From Microthrixaceae bacterium (GTDB taxonomy: Bacteria > Actinomycetota > Acidimicrobiia > Acidimicrobiales > Microtrichaceae), in contig SKRR01000002.1 of the NCBI GenBank assembly GCA_007118345.1, forward strand, positions 1 to 63,310: a stretch of 63,310 bases of DNA. Reading direction: 5' to 3'. A program made the position numbers and the translations under genes. This document shows, in pieces, positions 53,494-63,310 of the stretch; position 1 is the stretch's first letter; every line of letters begins with the position of its first letter. The notes below the pieces were generated by a model. It searched no databases, had not been told where the DNA came from, and saw only the letters and a list, made by a program, of their open reading frames with translations.

Positions 53494-54363
53494 ATGAGCG
53501 ACTTCCGGCGAGCAGGCGCCCAACATCTGATCGTCCGACGTGCAGCGCGACGCCGTCACCGCCGGTACGCCGCGGTGACTGTCGGAGTCGCCGCACTCAG
53601 CTTGAGCGCGTTCGCGACGGTGTGGGCACCCTTCGATCCAGCCTCTGACGTCGTCGCGGACGGGACCGACGTGGCCGGCGCCTCGACCTCCCGGGACGTC
53701 GAGGCGACCACCACGTCGAGCACGGCGCCTCTCAACGACCTGCTCGCTCCCTCGCCGACGGTGGTGCCGACCGCTGACATCTCCGACGGTCGGGCGCCAC
53801 TCGTCCACCGGGTCGACACGACCGACCCGGTGATCTTCATCACCATCGACGACGGCCACGTCCGCGACCCGGCGTACCTCGACCACTTCGAACAGCTCGG
53901 CGTGCCGTTCACGTCGTTCATCACCGAGCCCTACGCGAAGGCCGATCCGGACTACTGGACGGCGACGATGGCTCTCGGTGGGAGCATCCAGACCCACACC
54001 ATCAACCACCCGGACCTGAATCGGGTGAGCGAGGCCACCATCCGACGCGAGGTGTGTGAGCCCGCGGCGACCTTCACCGAGCGCTTCGGTGTGCGACCGA
54101 TGCTGTTCCGGCCCCCGTACGGGAACTCCAACGACACCGTTCGACGCGTCGCCGCCGAGTGCGGCTACCAGGCAGTGGTCCACTGGACCGGCTCGACCAA
54201 CATCGGGCAACTGACCATGCAGGAAGGTCAGCTGAAGCCGGGCGACATCATCCTGATGCACTACCGGGACACCCTCATCGCCGATCTGGACGACGTCGTT
54301 GCCCGTGCTCGGGCCGAGGGTTTCCGGATCGGCCGTCTCGAGGACTACCTCGCACCGGGGTGA
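53494..54363 (+). CDS. Polysaccharide deacetylase, NodB family, membrane-anchored
   Basis: 289 residues. An Arg-rich N-terminus and one membrane helix (about 26-45) are followed by a Ser/Thr linker and a NodB domain: FITIDDGHV (Asp119, Asp120), QTHTINHPDL (His168, His172 metal ligands), FRPPYGNSN and ILMHYR. The complete metal triad suggests an active deacetylase of peptidoglycan or another N-acetylated glycan. ATG 53494 is 10 nt after TAACTT (53478-53483), and GGAG lies directly before it. The longer upstream ORF overlaps the divergent gene. Confidence 0.87.
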   Translation: MSDFRRAGAQHLIVRRAARRRHRRYAAVTVGVAALSLSAFATVWAPFDPASDVVADGTDVAGASTSRDVEATTTSSTAPLNDLLAPSPTVVPTADISDGRAPLVHRVDTTDPVIFITIDDGHVRDPAYLDHFEQLGVPFTSFITEPYAKADPDYWTATMALGGSIQTHTINHPDLNRVSEATIRREVCEPAATFTERFGVRPMLFRPPYGNSNDTVRRVAAECGYQAVVHWTGSTNIGQLTMQEGQLKPGDIILMHYRDTLIADLDDVVARARAEGFRIGRLEDYLAPG

Positions 54364-54479
54364 GTCCGGGGCCGACCCGGCGAGCAGTCGTAGGTCTGCG
54401 ATCCGATCGGGCGGGTAGAGGAACCGATTGCTGGCGCCACGACGCTGCGATCAGGAACCTCGAACCCCGAAAGGGCGAC

Positions 54480-55757
54480 ATGCGACACCGATTCTTCGCC
54501 GCAGCTGCGGCCACCGCGCTCGTTGCACTCCCTCTGGTGGCGTGCGCCGACGACGACGAAGCCACCACGCCTGACCCGACACCGGATACCGACGACGCCG
54601 CTGACCGGATATCGGACGCGGCCTCGGCGACGCTCGATGACGGGACCGCCGCGTACACCATCACCGTCGACACCGGCGTGAACGGGACCCCGGCCCGGGG
54701 CGACACCGACACGGACACCGGCACCGACGGCGGACCCGGTGGCGACCGGCGCACCGAGACGGACCCCGGTGACACCGGCGTGGTGGTCGAGCCCCTCGAT
54801 GTCGACGGCGATGTCGATTTCGACGACGAGCTGCGCCGGATGACGGTCTCGAGGACCAACGGCGGCACCAACGACGGTGTGGAGGTGATCGTGGACGGTA
54901 CGACCGCCTACGTCCAACGCCCTGCCGCCGAGGACGAGTACGCAGAGGTCGACGTCGAAGAGCTCATCGACGACGAGGCTCGGGCAGCGGCCGCCCTTCT
55001 TGACCCGGTCGCCGTCCTCCGCCTCCTCGAAGAGGACGTTACCGACGCGCACGAGGGCGGAACGGAGCAGCTCGATGCGACCGACTCCGACCGCTACACG
55101 GTGACCGTGGACGCAGACGGTGCAACAGTGGATGATCCGGCACTCCAGGTGCTCCTCGACCGAGCCGACGCCGGCGACCTGGAGTTGGTCGTCTGGCTGG
55201 ACGAGGACGGCGACACCATCGCCGGGGTCGAGATGGAGGTCGAGTCGGAGAACGGGACCGACCCCACCGGGACCACCGACACCGACACCGACACCGACAC
55301 CGATCCGGGAACCGACACCGACAACGGGATGGGCGATGCCCACTTGGGTGACGGAGGCACAGACACCCGCACCGATGACGACGCGGACCGCACCGCTGGC
55401 GCGGGACGAGCAGGCACCGCCACGACCGGCACCGACGGCATGCTCACCGTGACCATGGAGTTCTCCGACCTGGGCGAGGACGTCACGATCGAGGTCCCCG
55501 AAGGCGACGACGTGGTCGACGCCGACACGCAGACCCTGAGGGGCGACCTCGGGCTGACCCCGGTCGCGACGAGCGGCCCCGACACCGACGGTGCGGGAAC
55601 GCTCACCGATGGGGACGACGCCACGAACGGGACCGGCACGACCAACGGCACCGAGACCACCGACGAGACCAACGGTGACGGGACGACCGGCGGTGCAGCC
55701 ACGACCGAGGACGAGAACGACCTCGGTGGGGGCGCTGATACCGGCCCCGGCAGTTGA
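54480..55757 (+). CDS. Acidic lipoprotein with Asp-Thr repeats (paralogue 1)
   Basis: 425 residues. Lipobox VACA with Cys near 23 (LVALPLVACADDD). SDAASATLDDGTAAYTITVD, VDFDDELRRMTVSR, VEVIVDGTTAYVQRP and a late LTVTMEFSDLGEDVTIEVPEGDDVV form a LolA/LppX-like beta shell as in lipid-carrier lipoproteins of actinobacteria. Two low-complexity inserts of Thr-Asp (TDTDTDTDTD) and a Gly/Thr/Asn-rich C-terminal tail are added. It shares this plan with the gene at 56637-57668, with a DUF2993 gene between. Strongly acidic. Confidence 0.7.
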   Translation: MRHRFFAAAAATALVALPLVACADDDEATTPDPTPDTDDAADRISDAASATLDDGTAAYTITVDTGVNGTPARGDTDTDTGTDGGPGGDRRTETDPGDTGVVVEPLDVDGDVDFDDELRRMTVSRTNGGTNDGVEVIVDGTTAYVQRPAAEDEYAEVDVEELIDDEARAAAALLDPVAVLRLLEEDVTDAHEGGTEQLDATDSDRYTVTVDADGATVDDPALQVLLDRADAGDLELVVWLDEDGDTIAGVEMEVESENGTDPTGTTDTDTDTDTDPGTDTDNGMGDAHLGDGGTDTRTDDDADRTAGAGRAGTATTGTDGMLTVTMEFSDLGEDVTIEVPEGDDVVDADTQTLRGDLGLTPVATSGPDTDGAGTLTDGDDATNGTGTTNGTETTDETNGDGTTGGAATTEDENDLGGGADTGPGS

Positions 55758-55798
55758 ACGCTGCTCTGGGCGCACGCCGCCCGGGACGAACGGCATGC

Positions 55799-55837
55799 AG
55801 GAGCGGTGCCGGCCCCGCAGGGGTCGGCACCGCTCCT
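55799..55837 (+). terminator. Strong stem-loop after lipoprotein 1
   Basis: 18-bp stem (AGGAGCGGTGCCGGCCCC with GGGGTCGGCACCGCTCCT, one G-T pair), loop GCA. It lies in the 210-bp gap before the DUF2993 gene, so that gene likely has its own promoter. No other gene is seen in the gap. Confidence 0.8.
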
Positions 55838-55967
55838 GACCCCCATAGCGTCCGCGCTCCCGGCCACCGCTGCCGGGCCGGATGTTTCCATCCAGCCCAA
55901 GCGAGGGTATGTACCCCGCCATGCAAGACGCCCGGGGCCGGGCCGGTGCCCCGATCAGGAGACCGGC

Positions 55968-56606
55968 GTGAAGACACTGACGATCATCGTGGTCGTCCTC
56001 CTCCTCATCGGCGCCGTGCTGCTGATCGGCGATCGCGTCGTGACCTCGATGGCGGGGGAACGAGCTGCGGAACGCGTCAGCGAAGAGCTCGACGCTCCGA
56101 CCGAGGTGACCCTGCACGGGTGGCCGGTGGCACTGAGACTGCTGGTCGGGACCATCGAGCGCGCCGAGGTCACCGCCACGGACGTCCCGCTCGAGGAGGG
56201 CGGAACGCTCGATCGCCTCGACGTGACGCTCCACGACATCGACCTCGGGATCGGTGACCTGCAGAACCCGCCCGACGGGCTGCCACCGTCGCGCGACGGC
56301 AGCTTCACCGCCAGCATCTCGGGCGACATCACTTGGGCGCTGACGTCGGTCCCGAGCATGTTGGCAAGCCTCGCGATCACCGACGACACGGTGCAGCTGC
56401 AGACCCCTGTCGCCGTCCTCAGCGCCGATCTGGTCGTCCACTCCGATCGCCTGCTCTTCGAACCGAACGTCCCACTCGGCGTCGTGTTCCGCGGGGACGT
56501 CGAACTCGACATCTCCGACCAGCCCGGGCGGCCGGTGCTCGAGACCGCCGACATCGAGGACGGGACGCTCGTGCTCGCCGGGCGGTTCGAAGAGCTGGAC
56601 CAATAG
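55968..56606 (+). CDS. DUF2993 (LmeA-like) exported protein
   Basis: 212 residues from GTG 55968, with AGGAG 7 nt upstream; earlier in-frame ATGs overlap the terminator. One N-terminal membrane helix (KTLTIIVVVLLLIGAVLLIGD), then a beta-rich DUF2993 domain: AAERVSEELDAPTEVTLHGWPVALRLLVGTIERAEVTA and VPLGVVFRGDVELDIS. A mycobacterial member, LmeA, is a periplasmic phosphoinositide-binding factor needed for lipomannan elongation; lipid binding here is inference. Confidence 0.8.
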   Translation: MKTLTIIVVVLLLIGAVLLIGDRVVTSMAGERAAERVSEELDAPTEVTLHGWPVALRLLVGTIERAEVTATDVPLEEGGTLDRLDVTLHDIDLGIGDLQNPPDGLPPSRDGSFTASISGDITWALTSVPSMLASLAITDDTVQLQTPVAVLSADLVVHSDRLLFEPNVPLGVVFRGDVELDISDQPGRPVLETADIEDGTLVLAGRFEELDQ

Positions 56607-56636
56607 ATCCATCACCATCAACCAGGAGATTGAACC

Positions 56637-57668
<1,032 letters not shown>

Positions 57669-57683
57669 GCCGGCGTTCCGAGT

Positions 57684-57717
57684 CCCGCGAGGGGTCGGGG
57701 TCCCGACCCCTCGCGGG
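57684..57717. terminator. Perfect 16-bp hairpin between convergent genes
   Basis: CCCGCGAGGGGTCGGG pairs with CCCGACCCCTCGCGGG around a GT centre. It lies 16 bp after lipoprotein 2 and 8 bp before the TetR stop; as a perfect palindrome it can terminate both. Confidence 0.85.
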
Positions 57718-57724
57718 CGACAGC

Positions 57725-58333
57725 TCAGGTCGCCGAGAACGCAAGACCTGCGGTGAGCACCTCGAACGCCTCGTCGATCAGCGGCGTGAGTTCACCCGTG
57801 CCACCCCTGGCGAGCCAGACCTCGGCGGCCGATCGGAAGGCAGCGATCGCCGCTGCCGACGTGACCCTTGCGGTCATCGAGGTCTCGGGGTCCTCGCCGA
57901 GGGCTTCGGCGATCACCTCGCGGACCGCGATCTCCCACTGCGAGAGCAGCTCCAGGCTCCGGGCGTGCACCGAGGGGTTCGCCTCGACGATGCGCATCCG
58001 GGTGAGCGCTGCGGCGCGCTCTGCGTCGTCGACGCTCGCGCCGATGGTCTGGATCGCGCGACGGACCGCGGTCAGCGGGGACTCGTGCTCGGCCCGGGTG
58101 GCGAGCGTCTGGCGCAGGACCTCGAGTCGCTCGTCCTCGAACGGCAGCACGACGCCCTCCTTGGACTCGAAGTAGCGAAAGAACGTCCGACGCGAGATGC
58201 CCGCAGCTGCGGCGATCTCGTCGATGCCCACGGTGTCGTAGCCCTCCTCCTCGAACAACGCGAGGGCGATCCTCGCAGCGTCAGCTCGGTTGCGTGCGAC
58301 GTTGCGGGCACGCAGGTCGGCGACGGAGGGCAT
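57725..58333 (-). CDS. TetR-family regulator, divergent from RND pump
   Basis: 202 residues. HTH at 15-62: ALALFEEEGYDTVGIDEIAAAAGISRRTFFRYFESKEGVV. The C-terminal ligand domain is unassigned. ATG 58333 is 6 nt after TACGCT (58340-58345). It faces the RND transporter gene (58447) across 113 bp, the usual place for a local efflux-pump repressor. Confidence 0.9.
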   Translation of the reverse strand: MPSVADLRARNVARNRADAARIALALFEEEGYDTVGIDEIAAAAGISRRTFFRYFESKEGVVLPFEDERLEVLRQTLATRAEHESPLTAVRRAIQTIGASVDDAERAAALTRMRIVEANPSVHARSLELLSQWEIAVREVIAEALGEDPETSMTARVTSAAAIAAFRSAAEVWLARGGTGELTPLIDEAFEVLTAGLAFSAT

Positions 58334-58446
58334 GCGGACAGCGTACTCGTTCAGGTGTGCCGGATGGCGCAGTGTGCCACCAGGACACCCGGTGTTACCC
58401 TCCGGATGCCGGTCCCCCCGACCGGCCGAACACCCCGGAGTCCTGA

Positions 58447-60924
58447 ATGCACTCGCTGCTGTCCGCGCTCGCGCACCAGAGCGGTCGCCGCCCGAAGACC
58501 GTGCTCGTGGTGCTGCTCGTCGTGACCGTCGCCCTCGGCGCGGTCGTCGGGAACCAGTCGACCGACACCGAACTGACTGCGTTCGCGACCGACAGCGAGC
58601 TCGCTGCGAGCCTCGATCGGATCCAGGAGGAGTTCTCCGCCGGCGGCGCCAGCCTCCAGGTCATCGCCGATGCCGGCGCCGATGGGAACGTACTGGCACG
58701 AGACGGTCTGGTGGCCACCACCGAACTCGCCGAAGCACTCGGGTCCGCCGCAGCGTCGCTGCCTGAACTGAACGGCGCGACCGTCGAGGTCTCCTCGATC
58801 GGAACCGCCGTGGGTCAGGGGTTGACCACAGCTGGGCTCGGTGGGATCGACGACGCCGACGACGAGCAGCTGGCGCTGATCACGACCACGGTGCTCCGAC
58901 GCGGTGCCGACTCACTGGTCTCCAACGACGCCGACCCCGAGGCGTTGAGCGCCCGCGCCGGCCTCGTCGTGGTGACCTTCCCGCCCAGCCTCGGCGAGGA
59001 CGCGTTCGTGGACGCCTCGCTCGCGCTCGCCGAACAGGTCGAGGGTCTGGACGCGGCCGGACTCGACCTCGAGCCGTTCAACGCAGCGGTGCTCGGCGAT
59101 GCGCTGCAGACCGAGTCCGAGCGAGAGATGCCACGCCTGCTGCTGCTGTCGATGCTGCTCATCGTCGGGATCCTGATGTTTCAGTACCGCACGGTGAGCG
59201 ACGTGGCGATCGGACTGGTCGGTCTGATCATCTCGATCACGTGGATGATGGGGTTCGGGGTGCTGCTCGGCCCGGGCTACGCGGGGCTGATCGGCCCGTT
59301 CTCACAGATGGCGATGATCATCCCGGTGCTCCTGGTGGGGCTCGGGATCGACTACGCGATCCACCTGACCTCGAGGTACCGCGAGGAGCAGTCCCACGGT
59401 CAGTCCCCCGCGGGTTCGTCCCGCATGGCGGTGCTGACCGTCGGCGGCGCGCTGTCGCTCGCGACGGTCACCACGATGGTCGGGTTCCTCACCAACGTCT
59501 TCTCTCCGATGGGTCCGATCGCCGACTTCGGCATCCTCACCGCGGTCGGCGTGCTGGGTTCGTTCATCGTGATGACCTCGTTGGTCCCCGCCGCACGGCA
59601 CGTCCTCGACGGCCGCCGTCTGGCGAAGGGCCGGGCCGAACGGCCCCGACGGCCGGGGAGCGCGCTGTCGGACCTCATCGGGAGGACATCGGTGATCGCA
59701 CGCCGGGTCCCTGCAGTCGCCCTCGGCGTCGCGCTGGTGATCAGCGTCGCCGCCACCGTCGCCGCCACCCAGGTGGGCACCACCTTCAGCCAGGACGACT
59801 TCATCCCCGAGGACTCACCGATCGAGGCGACCCTGGACCGGATCGAATCGTTGTTCTCCGGCGACCTGACCGAGATGACGTACGTGGTGCTCGACGGCGA
59901 CCTCTCCGATCCCGCCGTGGCCAACGCCCAGCTGGACGTGGCGGACGCCCTCGCCGGCACCGAGGGCATCCGTGTCTCGGGCGACACCGCACAGGTGCTC
60001 TCGCCGGCGGGGCTGATCGCGCAGCTCGCCGCTGAGGAACCGGCGGTGGCCGAGGCCGCGGCCGGACTCGGCTACACGGCGGGCCGTTTCGCCCCCGACG
60101 CCGACCTGGACGCGCTGTTCGAACTCGCCCGGGAGTACGAACCGGTCCTGACCGCCCAGGTGGTGAACGACGCCGAGACGGCGGGGGTGATGGGCATCTC
60201 GACCAACGCCGGCCAGGAGGGCGCACGAGACCTGGCCGCGCAGGTGGCACCGCAGCTGGCACCGCTCGAACAACTCGGCGTGGCCACGTCGGTCACCTCC
60301 GAACCGCTGGTGCTCGAGGAGTCACTCGACGCGCTCACCGACAGTCAGACCCAGGGCATCGTCATCACCCTCGTCGCTGCGCTGTTGCTGCTCGTCACCT
60401 ACTACGGCGTCAAGGAGCGGACCCCCATCCTCGGGCTCATCACCATGATCCCGTCGATCGCCGTGGTCAGCTGGGTGCTCGGCACGATGTGGCTGCTGAA
60501 CATCAGCTTCAACGTCATGACGGCGATGGTGGCGAGTCTGGCGATCGGCATCGGCGTGCCGTTCGGCATCCACGTCACCCACCGGTTCCTCGAGGACCGC
60601 CGCCGACACGACACCGTCGACGAGGCCATCCACACGACGGTCACCCACACCGGCGGCGCCATGGCCGGGTCCGCCGCCACGACCGCAGCCGGCTTCGGTG
60701 TGCTGATGCTCGCCTCGCTGACACCGATGCAGCAGTTCGGTCTGATCGTCGCGATCACCATCGTCTACTCCTTCCTCGCCGCGGTGCTCGTGCAGCCCTC
60801 GTGCCTGAAGCTCTGGGCCGACCGTCGGGCACGTCGGGGCGACGTCGCGGTGCTCCACGCCCACGAGCAGCGTGAGCCGTCGGAGGTCGCCGACGAACGT
60901 GAAGCGGTCGAGCAGCTGGTCTGA
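58447..60924 (+). CDS. RND-superfamily (MMPL-like) transporter
   Basis: 825 residues with two repeats of one plus five membrane helices. LVGLGIDYAIHLTSRYREE (first half) and LAIGIGVPFGIHVTHRFLEDRR (second half) are the GxxxDY-type blocks; the second lacks the Asp-Tyr pair. The extracytoplasmic loops are 170-200 residues. Such proteins export lipids or hopanoids, or act as drug pumps. ATG 58447 follows GGAG. The regulator gene is divergent; nuoF-like follows after 12 bp. Confidence 0.88.
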   Translation: MHSLLSALAHQSGRRPKTVLVVLLVVTVALGAVVGNQSTDTELTAFATDSELAASLDRIQEEFSAGGASLQVIADAGADGNVLARDGLVATTELAEALGSAAASLPELNGATVEVSSIGTAVGQGLTTAGLGGIDDADDEQLALITTTVLRRGADSLVSNDADPEALSARAGLVVVTFPPSLGEDAFVDASLALAEQVEGLDAAGLDLEPFNAAVLGDALQTESEREMPRLLLLSMLLIVGILMFQYRTVSDVAIGLVGLIISITWMMGFGVLLGPGYAGLIGPFSQMAMIIPVLLVGLGIDYAIHLTSRYREEQSHGQSPAGSSRMAVLTVGGALSLATVTTMVGFLTNVFSPMGPIADFGILTAVGVLGSFIVMTSLVPAARHVLDGRRLAKGRAERPRRPGSALSDLIGRTSVIARRVPAVALGVALVISVAATVAATQVGTTFSQDDFIPEDSPIEATLDRIESLFSGDLTEMTYVVLDGDLSDPAVANAQLDVADALAGTEGIRVSGDTAQVLSPAGLIAQLAAEEPAVAEAAAGLGYTAGRFAPDADLDALFELAREYEPVLTAQVVNDAETAGVMGISTNAGQEGARDLAAQVAPQLAPLEQLGVATSVTSEPLVLEESLDALTDSQTQGIVITLVAALLLLVTYYGVKERTPILGLITMIPSIAVVSWVLGTMWLLNISFNVMTAMVASLAIGIGVPFGIHVTHRFLEDRRRHDTVDEAIHTTVTHTGGAMAGSAATTAAGFGVLMLASLTPMQQFGLIVAITIVYSFLAAVLVQPSCLKLWADRRARRGDVAVLHAHEQREPSEVADEREAVEQLV

Positions 60925-60936
60925 GACCATGTCCGG

Positions 60937-62328
60937 ATGACACCGTTCCTCCTCCCCGCCGAACCCATCGCGTCGCTCGAGCAGTACCTCGCGACCGAGG
61001 TCGGCGGTCGGGGGCTCGAACGGGCGCAACGACTCGGCCCCGACGCCACCATCGACGAGCTCTCGGCGTCGGGCCTGCGCGGGCGCGGCGGCGCCGGGTT
61101 CCCCACCGGTCGCAAGTGGGCGGGCATCGCCGCACAGGACTCGGGCCGGCGCTACGTGGTCGCGAACGCGGCCGAGGGCGAACCGGGGACCTTCAAGGAT
61201 CGTGCGCTGCTGCGCGCCAACCCCTACCAGTTCGTCGAGGGCCTCGTCATCGCCGCCGAGGCGATCGGGGCCGAGGCCGCCTACATCGCCATCAAGGCAT
61301 CGTTCGAGCGCGAGACGGCGAACGTTCGCCGCGCAGTACAGGAGTTCCAGGAGGCCGGACTGTGCGGCGACCTCACGGTCACCATCGTGGGCGGCCCGGG
61401 CGAGTACCTCTTCGGCGAGGAGAAGGCGATGCTCGAGGTGATCGAGGGCAACCCGCCGCTCCCCCGCCGCTTCCCGCCCTACGAGCACGGCCTGTTCGCC
61501 ACTGCGCCCCAGCAGGGCTGGGAGTCCACCGGCGCCGGGCCACGTGGCGACCTCGGCGGCGGTGAGGCAGCGAACCCCACACTGGTCAACAACGTCGAGA
61601 CCCTGTCGAACGTGCCGCACGTGCTCGCCGGTGGAACCGACTGGTTCCGGTCCATGGGGACCGAGTCCTCACCCGGCACGATCGTGACGACCGTCGTGGG
61701 CGACGTGGTGGCACCCGACGTGGGTGAGGTCGAGCTCGGCACCTCGCTGAGGGACGTGATCGATGCCGTGGGCAGCGGGCTCGCGCCGGGCCGGACGGTG
61801 CAGGCGGTGCTCTCCGGGGTGGCCAACGCCGTCATCCCCGGTTCGCTGCTCGACACGCCCGTGACCTACGAGCACCTCTCGGCGATCGGCAGCGGGCTCG
61901 GCTCGGCCGGATTCATCGTTCTCGACGACACCGCGTCCATGGTCGACACGGCGTACCGCTGTTCCCGCTTCCTGTCGGTGGAGTCGTGCGGCCAGTGCTC
62001 CCCGTGCAAGCTCGGCGCATCGGCCATCACCGAAGCACTGGAACGGATCGTGACCGGCGACGGCGAGGACGCCGACCTGCACCGGATCGCAGGGTGGCTC
62101 GAACGCGTCACCGACGGCGCCCGCTGCTACCTGGCCACCCAGGAGCAACAGCTCGTCGCCAGCTTCCTGCGCACGTTCCCCGAGGAGTTCGCTGCGCGCG
62201 TCGAGGGGCGACTGCCACCGGTTCGCGACGACCGGCCGTTCCCCCTGCTGGTCGACCTGGCCGACGGGGTGGCCACCTACGACGAGCGGTACTGGCGCAA
62301 GCGACCCGACTGGACCTACGAGGACTGA
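60937..62328 (+). CDS. Stand-alone NuoF-like NADH dehydrogenase flavoprotein
   Basis: 463 residues, length of a complex I 51-kDa subunit. The FMN/NADH site is LRGRGGAGFPTGRKW, NAAEGEPGTFKDR and GEYLFGEEKAMLEVIEGN; the 4Fe-4S motif is ESCGQCSPCKLG plus a later Cys (GARCYLATQE). No other nuo, hyd or fdh gene is nearby, so it is a solo paralogue that could pass electrons from NAD(P)H to an unknown acceptor. It begins 12 bp after the pump gene. The last 13 bp overlap the convergent TetR gene. Confidence 0.85.
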   Translation: MTPFLLPAEPIASLEQYLATEVGGRGLERAQRLGPDATIDELSASGLRGRGGAGFPTGRKWAGIAAQDSGRRYVVANAAEGEPGTFKDRALLRANPYQFVEGLVIAAEAIGAEAAYIAIKASFERETANVRRAVQEFQEAGLCGDLTVTIVGGPGEYLFGEEKAMLEVIEGNPPLPRRFPPYEHGLFATAPQQGWESTGAGPRGDLGGGEAANPTLVNNVETLSNVPHVLAGGTDWFRSMGTESSPGTIVTTVVGDVVAPDVGEVELGTSLRDVIDAVGSGLAPGRTVQAVLSGVANAVIPGSLLDTPVTYEHLSAIGSGLGSAGFIVLDDTASMVDTAYRCSRFLSVESCGQCSPCKLGASAITEALERIVTGDGEDADLHRIAGWLERVTDGARCYLATQEQQLVASFLRTFPEEFAARVEGRLPPVRDDRPFPLLVDLADGVATYDERYWRKRPDWTYED

Positions 62329-62936
62329 ACGGGCGAGTCGCCGACGGCGCCGTGGACCCAGAGGTCGACCGCGGCGTCGATGGCCTCACCGGGGTCGAGC
62401 CCGACCGGACCCCGCACGTCGGGCCGCAGCGCCCGCCGGACCACCGCCCCCAGCAGCTCCCGGGCGAACTCGGGGTCGATCCCCGGTCGCACGGAGCGGG
62501 CGAGCCAGTCGTGCACGCCTCGCTGCGCCGACGAGGCCAGCTCGCGGTACAGCTCCCACGCGTCGGGGTGGTCGGCGCGCAGCTCGCGCCAGAAGTCGTC
62601 GGAGAACCGGGTGCGCCACCGCACGAGTTCGTGGACCACCGAGCGAACCTGCTCCTCCGGCGCCCGCTCGACCACGGCCTGATCGGTCCGGTTGGCGAGC
62701 GCGCGTTCGGTCCAGCGGCGAACCATGGCCAGCACCATCGCGTCCTTCGAGTCGAAGGTCCGGTAGATGGTCTTGGTGCTCATGTGCAGCTCACGCGCCA
62801 GGTCACTGATCACGACCGCACGGATGCCGCTGCTCGCACAACGCGCCTCGAGCGCGTCGAGCACCCGGTCGACGCGCTCGTCGAACGAGCGGTGCTGATC
62901 GTCGACGCGCTCGCCGTCGGTGGCGGCGGTGGTCAT
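62316..62936 (-). CDS. TetR-family regulator
   Basis: 206 residues. HTH: ASSGIRAVVISDLARELHMSTKTIYRTFDSKDAMV. The C-terminal domain is helical and unassigned. ATG 62936 overlaps the stop of the upstream gene by 4 bp (ATGA), so it is co-translated with the monooxygenase-like protein and probably regulates that operon. The longer ORF to 63266 is a shadow of that gene. Confidence 0.88.
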   Translation of the reverse strand: MTTAATDGERVDDQHRSFDERVDRVLDALEARCASSGIRAVVISDLARELHMSTKTIYRTFDSKDAMVLAMVRRWTERALANRTDQAVVERAPEEQVRSVVHELVRWRTRFSDDFWRELRADHPDAWELYRELASSAQRGVHDWLARSVRPGIDPEFARELLGAVVRRALRPDVRGPVGLDPGEAIDAAVDLWVHGAVGDSPVQSS

Positions 62937-63310
62937 CCGTCCTCGGATCTCGGCACGATCGTCAACGTCGAGAAGCACATCTCGTCCTCGGTCCCCTCGG
63001 CGAAGACGATGTAGCGCCACTCGGTCTCGTGTCGCAGCCGCCGGTCCCAGGAGCACTCGACCCGGAGGGTGTCCCCGAGATCGATCTCGAGCGTCTCGAC
63101 GGGCTTGTACGCGAGTTGCCAGTCGAAGTTCCACACGGGGATGTCCAACAGGAGCTGCTCGTCGTCGGTCTCGGGGTTGAGGGTGAGGCGGTAGCTCGAT
63201 CCGATCTCGTGCATGTGACCGAGCATCCCGATCACCCGGCCCGGAGACCGGACCGCGAAGTCGCACACGGTGGTGCCGATGTCGCCGTCGAAGTTGGCGG
63301 CGAGCTCCTC
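62933..63310 (-). CDS. Copper type II monooxygenase C-terminal-like protein, 5' end cut
   Basis: 125 residues visible; the frame is open to the right edge. GHMHEIGSSYRLTL, LLDIPVWNFDWQLAYKP, LGDTLRVECSWD and a late MCFSTLTI recall the C-terminal half of PHM/DBH-type copper monooxygenases (HxH metal ligands and MCxxxL ending). With the N-terminal half out of view, the activity is a guess. Confidence 0.55.
   Translation of the reverse strand, partial: EELAANFDGDIGTTVCDFAVRSPGRVIGMLGHMHEIGSSYRLTLNPETDDEQLLLDIPVWNFDWQLAYKPVETLEIDLGDTLRVECSWDRRLRHETEWRYIVFAEGTEDEMCFSTLTIVPRSEDG

Overview
The window is GC-rich, densely coded DNA from an actinobacterium. Supporting signs are the GlgE alpha-glucan pathway, a cysM-murI-MBL-rph-rdgB block in the order I recall from mycobacteria (Rv1336-Rv1341), an Mtb-type Asp in the MurA active site, F420-type and mycothiol-type enzyme domains, and many genes whose start codon lies only 6-10 nt after a TANNNT -10 box (leaderless transcripts). 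I infer Acidimicrobiia, near Ilumatobacter, but the sequence alone does not prove this.

Layout. 1-13.8 kb: alpha-glucan/trehalose metabolism (glgB, maltokinase, treS, glgE, glgP), with an SGNH lipoprotein, an acyltransferase-SGNH protein and a membrane-anchored beta-propeller protein among them. 13.8-18.1 kb: enoyl-CoA hydratase, a small Ser/Thr kinase, a zinc-type ABC permease and a His/Asp-repeat binding protein, divergent from a Fur/Zur regulator. No ABC ATPase is present. 18.1-27.4 kb: NFU protein, MurA, MFS transporter, hydrolase, J-domain protein, pirin, site-2 protease, YaaA and a hypothetical protein. 27.4-27.9 kb: tRNA-Arg, tRNA-His and tRNA-Lys. 27.9-34.4 kb: AftB-like glycosyltransferase, glutamine cyclotransferase, RNA methyltransferase, rpe, CAP protein, clpP and tRNA-Leu. 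34.4-39.9 kb: D-aminoacylase-type amidohydrolase, purU, nei, D-threonine aldolase-like protein and an AurF-like diiron protein. 39.9-41.9 kb: a secreted surface-type protein behind a long leader with its own mini-ORF. 41.9-48.4 kb: rdgB-rph-MBL-murI-cysM, a bicarbonate transporter pair sbtA-sbtB, then mec and smpB. 48.4-50.9 kb: a second acyltransferase-SGNH protein and tmRNA.

50.9-63.3 kb is more accessory in character. It holds a RelE/YefM-type toxin-antitoxin pair whose antitoxin frame has no stop of its own and which is bracketed by related palindromic repeats; a 50-residue membrane peptide; a fusion of a mycothiol-dependent DinB domain to an F420-type PPOX domain; a polysaccharide deacetylase; a lipoprotein-DUF2993-lipoprotein cassette with Asp-Thr repeats; a TetR/RND-pump pair; a solo NuoF-like flavoprotein; another TetR; and a protein cut by the right edge that resembles the C-terminal half of copper type II monooxygenases.

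How the genes work together. TreS plus maltokinase make maltose-1-phosphate, GlgE polymerises it, GlgB branches the glucan and GlgP degrades it. The Zur-like regulator faces the zinc-binding lipoprotein, with a repeated motif beside both -10 boxes. CysM and Mec belong to the protein-bound cysteine route, but the expected CysO carrier is missing and SbtA/SbtB occupy its place. No insertion sequence, integrase, CRISPR array or rRNA gene was seen.
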